A stretch of 64,000 nt of DNA. Origin: Candidatus Heimdallarchaeota archaeon. GTDB lineage: Archaea > Asgardarchaeota > Heimdallarchaeia > Heimdallarchaeales > Kariarchaeaceae. A program made the translations under genes and the position numbers. The notes under the pieces were generated by a model. It searched no databases. It was not told where the DNA came from and saw only the letters and a program-made list of their open reading frames with translations. The stretch lies in assembly GCA_026702845.1 (NCBI GenBank), contig JADCLS010000007.1, positions 186,001-250,000 of the forward strand, read 5' to 3'. Positions 8,443 through 17,069 of the stretch are shown here, in pieces (positions within the stretch are counted from its first letter, which is position 1; every line of letters begins with the position of its first letter).

Positions 8443-11310
8443 ATGAGATGGAAAGTAGTAATAATATTCATAGTACTAGTAGCTTTAATTCCAACTACAA
8501 GCCAGAGTACATATATTGAGACAAATTTTGAATTGTATTATTACTGCGCAGCAGGAGAGCGTACAACTGAGTCCTATGCACTGTATATTAAGCAGGCATT
8601 GGCACCACTCGGTATTGATGTGAGGATCTATGCAAAGCCTTTTGGGCAATTTGTAGCCGATCTTGTTCATCAATCCACTGGTCGTCCATTTGATTTAATC
8701 CATTCAAGAATACACAATTATATTGAACCTTCGACGATGTTTGATTTTGCATCTCCTATTCCTAATCTTGTAGCCAACAGGTATTTGTCAGATAGTTTTT
8801 ATGGATCTCAGGTCCTGCAACTGGATGATAAGGAATGGAGTGATTGGCAAAATTACGATGTCGGCTATCGACAAGAAGAAATCAATTCGTATATCCGGGA
8901 TATTGATACTGCTGATAATATCACTAAGGCATACCAGGATTTCAATGATTTTTACATGGAGAATCTTCTTTATGAGATACCTCTCGTCAGTAAGGTAACT
9001 CGAATAGCCATGTGGGATGGGTATAGAGGGTCGGATCACAGCTACTGGGATACTGATGGTATTATCAGAGCGATTTCACTTGGTGCTCATTGGGATTCCA
9101 ACCCAGAAGGTAGAGAAGGTAATTCCACTCATCTGAATTTGGCTATCCCTGCACCTAGAGAGTATGTATTCGACCCCTATCAGAGTATTGATGCAGCCAC
9201 ACGATCTCTCACACAATTCACTCATTCATCCCTGCTGTCATTTGATCCAGAAGGAAGACCACATCCATCTCTTGCCTGGAATTTCTATAATCGTGATACC
9301 ATGCTGGATCATGATCATAATTCCAGTACTGCAGACATTGAAGTAACACAATATTCATTTTTATTGGGTAATAACTCCTATTGGAGTGAGAATAATCAAA
9401 CAACATCTGAGGAGAAATTGGATGCAACTGATCTCACACTGGCACTGGATCTTTTCAAGGTGATCAGATCACGTAATGACACAAGAATTCCCTACATCGA
9501 ATGGATTGATGAGGTTCTTGCATATAATTCAACTACTACTCTGACTAGGGATGATACTCTGAATATCTATATGAATTCATCAGATAGTGCGAATCTTAGA
9601 TTCATAGGTGAATTGAAACCCATACCTCATCATCTTCTAGGGGGATTATTACATTTTAATGAAACGAATTCGACTCTCAGCGTAGATATGCCTTTCCATC
9701 CATGGAATTCAGAAGAATGGGATCATTGGGAGAGTTACGAGGGCCATTCCCTTGTTGGAGAATTTGCATTAGTATTATTGCAGGAAGAACGGCTGGATTT
9801 TCGAGCAAGAGCAGATTACTGGTATCCAAATGAGTGGGATATATCAGAATATTACAATGCTTCAGATCCAAATATTTCAACAATAGAAACTGATGAGCAG
9901 GTTGCTCTATCCTTATGGGGAGGTTCATCTGATTATGATCAGGATCCCTATTACTGGGCATTTTCTGGATCTGACTTAAAATCAACCTTTCATAGTATTG
10001 ATACTTATTCATTGAAATTAATTGAAGATGTAAATAACGAGCTTATCCAGTTTGAGGCAGGGGAACTTGATGCATTTGTATCAACACGATTAGGTGCAGA
10101 ACAGGTTGCAGCTCATATCGAAGATGAACGGTTTTCAGTAAGGATACAGAATAGATCCTTTCAAACAGAAATACTAATTTTTAACCTAAAGCATGAAGAT
10201 TTGGCCAAAATCAATGTGAGAAAGGCAATCAACGTTGGTATGGACAGGGAAGTTTTTGTTCAGATACAAGATGGCTTTGCTACCCCAAGTTATTCAATCA
10301 CAAATATTGAAGGAATACAATCCATTATTTCATATAGTTATGAGACAGCTAGAGATCTGATGAGATTGGAGGGTTATCAAGCTGCTGATACAAACGTAGT
10401 ACATCCTTATGATGGTTTCGGCACTTTCTCCGGTGATCCAACTATTCCATTCACATTAGAAACTATGTTACTATTTTTGGCTGCCTTGATCATTGGTATT
10501 ACCTATTTTGTACTCAAAAGGATGGTTAAAAGGAGAAATAATTCTGAACCTGCACAAAGAAGAAAGTATCAAGCAGAACCTTATAAGATACCAAAAACGG
10601 ATCCACTATTACCATTACCTACTATTGAAGAGATGAGAGATCTAATTTATTTTTATTCAACAACTATTTCTCCAGAAGATAAAGAGAAAATTATCAACCA
10701 GAATGCCAAAATATTTGATCTGATGAAAGAAAAAGAGTATAATCTGGCATTGGAGTTAATATGGAGCATCTTACAAATTGATCTGCATAATACATCATTG
10801 CTACAGAGTTTTGCGATTGCTAAACAGAATTTGCAAGAATATCATTATGCACTTGAATTATATGATATAATATTAGATCTTGATCCTTCATTGAGAAATA
10901 TTGCTGTTAGAAGGGATGAATTGCTTATGTTTACCCGAAATAAAGAAATCTCCCTTCTTTCACCTTATTTTATAGAAAAATTCGTTAGAAAAATGGGAAA
11001 AGTGAGTTACAATGATCTGGCATATCTTCTAAATTCAACAGTAGAACGTTTGAAAGAGTATTTGTATGACTTAGAGGATTTAACCAAATATCTATTAACT
11101 GAGGATGGTGTGCAGTACCGAACTGAATTCGAATCCAGTGAATATCACGATATCAAATGTGAGATCTGCAAATCAGATTCTTATACCAATGATAATCCGA
11201 GAACTGAATGCACTTATTGTGGTCACTCATTCCATTATAAGGAATTTGTGAGTTGGATTGAGCTTAAACATTCTTGTCCTGTGTGTAGAGCTATAATCGA
11301 GTGGTCCTAG
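8443..11310 (+). CDS. Receptor-like paralogue: permuted peptide-binding ectodomain, TM, TPR, RING-like finger
   Basis: The 955-residue product shares the whole architecture of its upstream neighbour: signal peptide, permuted family-5 binding ectodomain (YIKQALAPLGIDVRIY near residue 50, NVRKAINVGMDRE near 595), and one membrane helix at about 669-690. Two TPRs follow (about 749-829), then a winged-helix-like segment and a C-terminal RING-like finger (905-955; CEIC, CGHSFH, CPVC). The last 50 residues are almost identical between the two proteins, whereas the ectodomains differ clearly. This suggests different ligands feeding the same cytoplasmic partner. The spacer between the genes is 97 bases, so the second gene may have its own promoter. 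No enzymatic motif is visible. Confidence 0.75.
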   Translation: MRWKVVIIFIVLVALIPTTSQSTYIETNFELYYYCAAGERTTESYALYIKQALAPLGIDVRIYAKPFGQFVADLVHQSTGRPFDLIHSRIHNYIEPSTMFDFASPIPNLVANRYLSDSFYGSQVLQLDDKEWSDWQNYDVGYRQEEINSYIRDIDTADNITKAYQDFNDFYMENLLYEIPLVSKVTRIAMWDGYRGSDHSYWDTDGIIRAISLGAHWDSNPEGREGNSTHLNLAIPAPREYVFDPYQSIDAATRSLTQFTHSSLLSFDPEGRPHPSLAWNFYNRDTMLDHDHNSSTADIEVTQYSFLLGNNSYWSENNQTTSEEKLDATDLTLALDLFKVIRSRNDTRIPYIEWIDEVLAYNSTTTLTRDDTLNIYMNSSDSANLRFIGELKPIPHHLLGGLLHFNETNSTLSVDMPFHPWNSEEWDHWESYEGHSLVGEFALVLLQEERLDFRARADYWYPNEWDISEYYNASDPNISTIETDEQVALSLWGGSSDYDQDPYYWAFSGSDLKSTFHSIDTYSLKLIEDVNNELIQFEAGELDAFVSTRLGAEQVAAHIEDERFSVRIQNRSFQTEILIFNLKHEDLAKINVRKAINVGMDREVFVQIQDGFATPSYSITNIEGIQSIISYSYETARDLMRLEGYQAADTNVVHPYDGFGTFSGDPTIPFTLETMLLFLAALIIGITYFVLKRMVKRRNNSEPAQRRKYQAEPYKIPKTDPLLPLPTIEEMRDLIYFYSTTISPEDKEKIINQNAKIFDLMKEKEYNLALELIWSILQIDLHNTSLLQSFAIAKQNLQEYHYALELYDIILDLDPSLRNIAVRRDELLMFTRNKEISLLSPYFIEKFVRKMGKVSYNDLAYLLNSTVERLKEYLYDLEDLTKYLLTEDGVQYRTEFESSEYHDIKCEICKSDSYTNDNPRTECTYCGHSFHYKEFVSWIELKHSCPVCRAIIEWS

Positions 11311-11415
11311 TTACTAAACAGGATAACGATATTTTGCTTTTAATTCGATAGCTTTATTAGTAACGATTTCTGAAAAACAAACCAAAAACCAAACCTAAAA
11401 CTTGTTTCATAGCGT

Positions 11416-11637
11416 TCACATTACTTGTTCATTTAGCAGATAAACATTGTACCCAATATTTATGAAGAATAACCCAAGATAGATCGGAAATGCGAAATAT
11501 GGTAGGATCTTCATAATGAGCAAGGCCAGCATGGTGGATAAGCCGAGGAATTTCAATGAACTGCGATAAGGGATTTCCTTGTCACAAATCTCACAAATAT
11601 CCCCTCTCAACTTATTTCTACAGGTTTTGCATCTCAT
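11416..11637 (-). CDS. Small zinc-ribbon membrane protein, partner of SPFH protein
   Basis: The 73-residue product starts with two CxxC pairs (CKTC and CEIC) that should bind one zinc ion, followed by two membrane helices. I choose the ATG at 11637 because a GGTGA ribosome binding site lies just upstream and contains the TGA stop codon of the SPFH gene. That arrangement means translational coupling. A longer start at 11670 would overlap the upstream gene. By position it is likely to be a membrane partner of the SPFH protein; no function is known. Confidence 0.6.
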   Translation of the reverse strand: MRCKTCRNKLRGDICEICDKEIPYRSSLKFLGLSTMLALLIMKILPYFAFPIYLGLFFINIGYNVYLLNEQVM

Positions 11638-11641
11638 ACTA

Positions 11642-12628
11642 TCACCCAGTACTATTTGTCTGTGTATCAATTGTGGCCAGCATGGGAGTATTCTCCGTGA
11701 TGATGATCATATTTCCATACTCTCCAATTTTGAGGAGTGCATCAATCCATAAATAGGCCAACATCTCCGTTGAGTTGAAACCCATGATGGTGGCGAAATT
11801 ATAGAGTGCATCACCTGTAGCATTGAGTAGGATAGATACTGCCTCTGCCTGAGCTTTTGTTTCGATAAGAAATGCCTGTGCAGAACCATTTGCCCTGATA
11901 ATCTCAGCCTCAGCCTCCTTCTTTGCTACAAGTAATTTGGTTTCAGCTTCTATTATGGCCTGCTTCTGTCTCTCCAAGGCAATCAAGACATCTTGTCGTG
12001 CCTTCTCCAATTCTTTGAGTTTCTCCTCAAAATCATCAGGAAGATCCACCTCTTTTAACTGAAAACCACCAAGCTCGATATCAATACTTGATAATACATC
12101 AGCCAATACTTGTTCCTGAGTATCACCAATCAAAGTACGATTACTGAAGAAATCCACACCTGCAAATAGGGATGAGATATCACGCAATTCCGCCCTGGCT
12201 ACTCTGATCACCTGTTCTGGATAGTTATCCTTGTACTCCAGGTAGAGGTTTCTCAATCCATTCTTGGTGATCTTCCACTGGAAGCTGATCTCAAGCGTTA
12301 TTCCTAACCCATCTATAGTTCTTGTAACTAGAGGGGCGGAGAAGATGACATCATCCTCATCATATTCCACAGCAGTAAAATCAATGGTATTGAAGGTCTT
12401 ATCAAAGGTTTTAATATCCCAAGTGGGTCCAACATGATACAGACCAGGTTCATACACCTCTTCCTTCACCTCAGAGGTGAAGATATTGATGGCAAGACCA
12501 TATTCAGTGAAAGACACTCTTTCAGGATTGGCAATGATGACATACCCGAAGAGAGCAAAAAGGATGAATATGATCCCTAGGAAACTCTTAAAGGATTTTA
12601 CGGGGTAAACTTGTGCTTTTCGACCCAT
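11642..12628 (-). CDS. SPFH/Band 7 (prohibitin/stomatin-like) membrane protein
   Basis: The 328-residue protein has one N-terminal membrane helix (about residues 15-33), a Band 7 domain (about 35-200), and an Ala/Glu/Lys-rich coiled coil (about 200-262) of the prohibitin/flotillin type. Such proteins form large rings that organise membrane patches and bind membrane proteases. The start is set at the ATG at 12628, since the upstream in-frame GTG at 12637 is part of the GGTGA ribosome binding site. It forms an operon with the zinc-ribbon membrane protein and converges on the receptor-like genes. Confidence 0.88.
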   Translation of the reverse strand: MGRKAQVYPVKSFKSFLGIIFILFALFGYVIIANPERVSFTEYGLAINIFTSEVKEEVYEPGLYHVGPTWDIKTFDKTFNTIDFTAVEYDEDDVIFSAPLVTRTIDGLGITLEISFQWKITKNGLRNLYLEYKDNYPEQVIRVARAELRDISSLFAGVDFFSNRTLIGDTQEQVLADVLSSIDIELGGFQLKEVDLPDDFEEKLKELEKARQDVLIALERQKQAIIEAETKLLVAKKEAEAEIIRANGSAQAFLIETKAQAEAVSILLNATGDALYNFATIMGFNSTEMLAYLWIDALLKIGEYGNMIIITENTPMLATIDTQTNSTG

Positions 12629-12881
12629 TATAATCACCGATACTAGTACAGGGGTGATACTCCTATTTAAAGTAAATCTCTGAGTAAATGTGCTTTGTAA
12701 TCGTTTAGATATTGAAAATTCTCCATCTACTCAACTATATAAATATATGTTTGAATAATTATTTTAATAGCTTTTTAGTTGGTAAAAAAATGCAGCCATG
12801 TATCAATTCATATACTTCAATAAGCTAGGATATATCAAATAAGCACAAAGAATTTATTGATTTGAATATTATACTTTTAAG

Positions 12882-13478
12882 ATGGAACTACTGCAAGGAT
12901 GGTATTTTTTGACTTACCAGCAAGTATATCAACCTCCAAATTTACTTCTAAATCGATCTAAAACGGTCAAAATTGAGATTACTGGGCTATCAGAGGTTTT
13001 CGATACAGTGATTGCAAAAATTCAACCAATCCTTCCTCTTTGGGAAACTGATCCAAGGCAGTGTATTTCAAAATTATGCGAGTTGTTCAGGGTCTCAATG
13101 GAAGAAATTGTTGAGGCATTAAAAACAAACTACATGTTAGATCCCTTTAATCGTAGTTCTTGGGACAATATGGGATTTAATGAAGAACAAGTATACATGT
13201 TTATAATAAGCGAAATTTGGAAGACCTTCTATAAACGGCGTGTAGACGCTGCAAAATCAAAACTAGACCTTTCTAAATGGGTAAACCAAAATGTAGCTGC
13301 ATCGAAATTGGCCCATGAGTATTCCTGGTTGAATAATTTGATTTATGTTAAAGAATTGTCGATTTTCTTTAATTTGTCCAGTGAAATATTTGACCCATAT
13401 ATCTCAACTTATGTCCCATTGTTTGAAGCCCACAATCTTGAGGAATACGTAAAGAAAATAAAAGAAATGTCTAGCTAA
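12882..13478 (+). CDS. Hypothetical helical protein
   Basis: The 198-residue product is predicted to be mostly helical, with no signal peptide, membrane helix or metal motif. I do not recognise the family. A region around residues 60-85 (CISKLCELFRVSMEEIVEAL) has the look of a helix-turn-helix but is not diagnostic. The gene lies alone between the SPFH operon, which is divergent, and the surface protein, which converges on it. The long reading frame and codon use make it a credible gene. Confidence 0.5.
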   Translation: MELLQGWYFLTYQQVYQPPNLLLNRSKTVKIEITGLSEVFDTVIAKIQPILPLWETDPRQCISKLCELFRVSMEEIVEALKTNYMLDPFNRSSWDNMGFNEEQVYMFIISEIWKTFYKRRVDAAKSKLDLSKWVNQNVAASKLAHEYSWLNNLIYVKELSIFFNLSSEIFDPYISTYVPLFEAHNLEEYVKKIKEMSS

Positions 13479-13546
13479 TTATTAATAAAAATTGCATTTC
13501 ACTTTATTACAAATCTAGAATTACTATATCATAAATCAGAATTCAA

Positions 13547-16453
13547 TTATTTTCTTCTTTTAATAACTGTAATTGTAAATACACCAAATAATGAAAGGAT
13601 GATATTATTGGTAAGGCCTGTAGGTGCTGCAGGTGCAGTATTTTCAGTAGTATCAGAATCAAGTGTGGATGTATCATCTGAAGTATCAGAAGAGGTTGAA
13701 CTGCTTGAGCTTGTATCAGTAGTTGTATCTGAAGTGGTGTCACTAGTAATCGGTTCAGAAATCCCATTTACAGTCACCTCAATTGTATGAGACAAGGAAA
13801 TTTCATGAGTTCCATTTGTTGCATAAAGATAGATAGTTACCATATAAACAGCATCCACATTCGGGAAGATATCGACCATGTTGACCGTGTATAGGGTATC
13901 ATTTGCCCAATTGTCCTCAAACTGCAACTCTCCGTTAATATACACCTCCACGGTCGATGCATCATAACCAAGTTTGCTTGGATCATATACATATGCTAGT
14001 CCAGAAGCTGTCAAACTTTCATTATAATTCATTTCGATACTGGTTATTTCATAGTCAAACTCAATCCAGGGCTCTGTGATAGGAATATCGACATTAATAA
14101 CACTGACTGATACATTTAAGGATTTGGAGACGGTATACGATCCATTTCCTGCAACCAGTTCAATGTTTACTGTGTATGCCATCAGAATATTTGGAATATT
14201 TTCAGTAAGATCAAAACTCACAACACTAGCATTTTGCCAAGTAGTGCTAGCAATCAGTTCGTTGTCTAAGTAGCAGTATGCATCTGTTGCTTGGTAGCCT
14301 AAATTGCTTGGGTCAAAAACTTCTCCAAAAACATTGATGATGATATTATCGCCATAGAAGAATTCATAGATTTGGGCTCCTCCAATATCAATCCATGGAT
14401 CGACTAATGCTTCATAAACATAAACATAAGTTGTATATGAATCATATACTGTATATCCTGCTCCATCAGTATAATTCGCCTTGAATATGAAAGTATGGTT
14501 ACCCACTACGAGCATATCTAGGTTGAACATCTTCAAGCTTACATCATATAAATTAACCCCGTAGACAATTGAGGTATCTGTATCATTGTAGATTTCAAAG
14601 GGTAGGCCATCTTGTGTGAATGAATACGATGCTCCGTTGATCTCAATTAATCCAGAGGCATGATTATTCATAGGATAATCTCCCATATGAAATACCGTGT
14701 GCCAATCAAGTTGCAAACTTGCTAGGTTTTCATTGGGAGTAATAACATTTGCTTCACCTGTGACTTCTATGCTTGCATCCTCAAGAACGGAATAATATAT
14801 TTTTACCCATACAATGTCAACTGATTCAGAAATACTTGGATAAATATCTGTCACGGCTATTTTTACTGCAAAATTACTGTCCAAGAAATCAGCAGGTTTC
14901 CAATCTGTCCTGCCCCAGAGTTCTGTTGGGCTACCTAATGTCACATTTTTGAAATTGCTATCCCATCCTGAATAATTGTCATCTACTGTATCGGTGATTC
15001 CTGATGCGGTCACATCTGTATAACCATTTCTGGCAAGTTCCACTGATAGTGTGGCATACTCCCCTGTATTCCCGTTCCAAGTGGCATGAAGAATCATGAC
15101 CTCAACTCCATCAATTTTTGCATTGGCAGGTAAATTAATCTGATATCTTACGCCTAAGGCATAGCCTTCAGTATCAGATTCAAACAATGCATCTCTCTCT
15201 GCCTCTCCAAGGGGGTTATCATACATTTTGTTCCAACCATCTACCACAGTAGTCAAGGGTTTATTCCACTCGGTTTCATAAGTCCCTTGGTCTGCGTAAT
15301 ATGGCTCTGGATCTGCTCCAGTCATGTAATATACTCGTATCCACGCTGCATCAACAGATTCAGAGATTGACGGATAAATATCCGTTAGAGTGATTTTAAC
15401 TGCAAAATTGAAGTAGGATAGGTCATCTAAGGCCCAACTATCTCTGCCCCATGTATCGAATGCCCCTCCGAGTGTGGCATTCTTGAAGTTACTATTCCAT
15501 CCTGAATAATTATCATCCACAGTATCGCTGTATCCAGTTGATGTCATGTTATTTCTACCATTCCAAAGTAATTCGAATCCAATGGTGGCAAAATCCCCTG
15601 TATTTCCATTCCAGGTTGCATGAAGGAAATTCAATTCAATTCCCATGATCCTTGCATCTGCAGGTAGGTCAATGACATACCCAGCTCCAAGGACATATGT
15701 ACCTGTAGTATCTGCATAAACAGCATCTCTTTCAGCTTCTCCCAAGGGGTTTGCAGAGAATTTTAGCCATGTATCCGTGATAGTCTGGGTTGGCTTAAAC
15801 CATTCTGACGTATGGAAACCAGGTTCTAGAGTAGGTTTCTCACCTGTAGAATAAAATACTTTAATTCTAACCTGATCTACAGCAACCAATGCTCCAGTAT
15901 TATGTTCAACCAGCGAGATTGTGACTGCAAAATTAGCATCCGTGAAATCGGTGCTATTCCAATCCAACTTGCCCCAAGGATCATAATATGAACCAAAACT
16001 AGCATTGTAGTAAAATCCCATGGAACCCTCATCCTCATCTGAGAATGCAGTGTTACCTGTATTTGTTACTTCCAATTTACTGTCCCACATTAATTCAGTA
16101 GATATAACGGCATAATCACCAGCAATCCACGGTGCAAAGAGGACATTGACCTTAATCCCATCAATATATGCATCTGTAGGTATATTTAAACCGAAGTTGG
16201 TTGCTCGAACCCAACCCATATAGATATCAGTCACTGCAGCCTCATTATCATTTGCACTTAATGGATTGCTTACATTTGTGCTCCATGAACTTAACTCTGT
16301 TGCCCCAGGTGTTAACCATCCCGTCTCATAATTTTGAATTTCATCTAGTTTAAAATCATCCAGATTGCTAGTACTATTTACTATTCCAGGATAAAATGAA
16401 ATAATAAATGCTAATACCAAAAATAAAGATAATATTTTTTTCCCAAAAATCAT
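13547..16453 (-). CDS. Large surface protein with three tandem repeats and C-terminal anchor
   Basis: The 968-residue protein has a signal peptide (about 1-27). Three repeats of about 165-180 residues follow (roughly 43-215, 216-400 and 401-575). Each carries an ATWNGNTG- or APWIAGDY-type strand, a Trp-Gly-x-x-x-Trp turn, and ends in a VxIxYY strand. Two or three Ig/cadherin-like beta domains come next (about 585-890), then a Ser/Thr/Asp-rich linker that is probably glycosylated. The C-terminal hydrophobic segment ends in a basic KRRK tail. The design fits an S-layer-associated or adhesive cell-surface protein. It is the last chromosomal gene before the left end of the mobile element. Confidence 0.8.
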   Translation of the reverse strand: MIFGKKILSLFLVLAFIISFYPGIVNSTSNLDDFKLDEIQNYETGWLTPGATELSSWSTNVSNPLSANDNEAAVTDIYMGWVRATNFGLNIPTDAYIDGIKVNVLFAPWIAGDYAVISTELMWDSKLEVTNTGNTAFSDEDEGSMGFYYNASFGSYYDPWGKLDWNSTDFTDANFAVTISLVEHNTGALVAVDQVRIKVFYSTGEKPTLEPGFHTSEWFKPTQTITDTWLKFSANPLGEAERDAVYADTTGTYVLGAGYVIDLPADARIMGIELNFLHATWNGNTGDFATIGFELLWNGRNNMTSTGYSDTVDDNYSGWNSNFKNATLGGAFDTWGRDSWALDDLSYFNFAVKITLTDIYPSISESVDAAWIRVYYMTGADPEPYYADQGTYETEWNKPLTTVVDGWNKMYDNPLGEAERDALFESDTEGYALGVRYQINLPANAKIDGVEVMILHATWNGNTGEYATLSVELARNGYTDVTASGITDTVDDNYSGWDSNFKNVTLGSPTELWGRTDWKPADFLDSNFAVKIAVTDIYPSISESVDIVWVKIYYSVLEDASIEVTGEANVITPNENLASLQLDWHTVFHMGDYPMNNHASGLIEINGASYSFTQDGLPFEIYNDTDTSIVYGVNLYDVSLKMFNLDMLVVGNHTFIFKANYTDGAGYTVYDSYTTYVYVYEALVDPWIDIGGAQIYEFFYGDNIIINVFGEVFDPSNLGYQATDAYCYLDNELIASTTWQNASVVSFDLTENIPNILMAYTVNIELVAGNGSYTVSKSLNVSVSVINVDIPITEPWIEFDYEITSIEMNYNESLTASGLAYVYDPSKLGYDASTVEVYINGELQFEDNWANDTLYTVNMVDIFPNVDAVYMVTIYLYATNGTHEISLSHTIEVTVNGISEPITSDTTSDTTTDTSSSSSTSSDTSDDTSTLDSDTTENTAPAAPTGLTNNIILSLFGVFTITVIKRRK

Positions 16454-16475
16454 GTTAGATAAAAAGTGAGTATGT

Positions 16476-16485
16476 CATTTTTATA
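16476..16485 (-). promoter_or_regulatory. TATA box of surface-protein gene
   Basis: Read on the minus strand, GTATAAAAAT lies 23-32 bases before the ATG at 16453. This is the usual distance from an archaeal TATA box to the transcription start, so the message would be leaderless or nearly so. Confidence 0.5.
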
Positions 16486-16495
16486 CATTTTTTGA

Positions 16496-16531
16496 AAAAT
16501 ATATTTTTTTGGGGGATAAAAAATATATTTT
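16496..16531. terminator. Long AT hairpin between element and surface-protein promoter
   Basis: A perfect 14-base-pair inverted repeat (AAAATATATTTTTT and its complement) encloses an 8-base loop containing five G. It lies just before the TATA box of the surface-protein gene. It could stop transcripts running out of the element on the minus strand or act as an operator; sequence alone does not decide. Confidence 0.4.
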
Positions 16532-16666
16532 GATAATTTAAAAATGTATGTAATTAATGGATTTAGTTTCTGAGTGAAAAAGCAACAATTAATGCCTGAA
16601 AGTATGAAATACTTAATAATTGTGCCATTCTACTCTTGATCTGACTATACCTAATTGCTTTGTCGT

Positions 16667-16680
16667 ATAACGCAAGTTAA
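16667..16680 (+). repeat. Putative attachment site, left end of integrated element
   Basis: ATAACGCAAGTTAA matches ATAACGCAAGCTAA at 37471-37484 in 13 of 14 bases and in the same orientation, with 10 bases exact. The two copies bracket all the minus-strand element genes, and the integrase gene is near the right copy. The repeat is short, so the exact crossover point is uncertain. Confidence 0.4.
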
Positions 16681-16700
16681 GGCTTGTAGCGTATATACAA

Positions 16701-16709
16701 GTGTAGACG
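16701..16709 (+). repeat. Terminal motif GTGTAGACG, left end
   Basis: This nine-mer, 20 bases inside the left attachment repeat, matches the two GTATAGACG copies near the right end in eight of nine positions. It points into the element, as the right copies do on the minus strand. This is suggestive of integrase or accessory-protein arm sites. Confidence 0.3.
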
Positions 16710-16722
16710 TTTTTCACATAGC

Positions 16723-16950
16723 TCAGTTAAACTCATCGCATTTCTCGCAAATGGCAAATTCTTTGTTTACAGTGACAGAGTAACCATTTTCAATACATGA
16801 TTGATGTTTCAAAATAAGTTGTCCAATTTTCAGTCCAAAGTTGAAATTTTCACTTTTTGTATTACAATTTTTTATTACTGCAATTATCTCCTTCTTATTG
16901 GCGATATTATCTGTTTTTCTATTTTTATTCGCAAAATTTTCTTTTGTCAT
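16723..16950 (-). CDS. Small hypothetical protein with C-terminal CxxC
   Basis: The 75-residue product is basic and Asn/Lys-rich and ends with a CEKC pair; further Cys and His residues at about 29, 49 and 52 could complete a zinc site. I do not recognise it. It is the leftmost gene of the element. A near-copy of the TTTGTATTACAAA motif lies inside it and a perfect copy lies 107 bases upstream of its start. Confidence 0.4.
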   Translation of the reverse strand: MTKENFANKNRKTDNIANKKEIIAVIKNCNTKSENFNFGLKIGQLILKHQSCIENGYSVTVNKEFAICEKCDEFN

Positions 16951-17056
16951 GAGTTTTATTCGAATTCATTGTATTTAAATGTAATATTCACACAACTGAG
17001 GCTTTGTACTCTTATTCTATTGCAGAATATAGCATTGAGCCTTGAGATTTTATTCA

Positions 17057-17069
17057 TTTGTATTACAAA
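17057..17069. promoter_or_regulatory. Element palindrome TTTGTATTACAAA, copy 1
   Basis: A perfect odd palindrome (TTTGTA-T-TACAAA). It is 107 bases upstream of the small gene at 16723-16950 and overlaps the end of the next gene. Identical copies occur at 20353 and 35290. Probably an operator for an element-encoded regulator. Confidence 0.45.

Noticed and set aside
5391..11310. Binding components of a dipeptide ABC transporter
   Set aside because: No permease or ATPase genes are adjacent, the proteins are membrane-anchored, and a large cytoplasmic TPR/zinc-finger part follows the helix.
16580..16720. tRNA gene as target of the element
   Set aside because: No acceptor, T-arm or anticodon structure is present at either end; the integration site seems to be intergenic.
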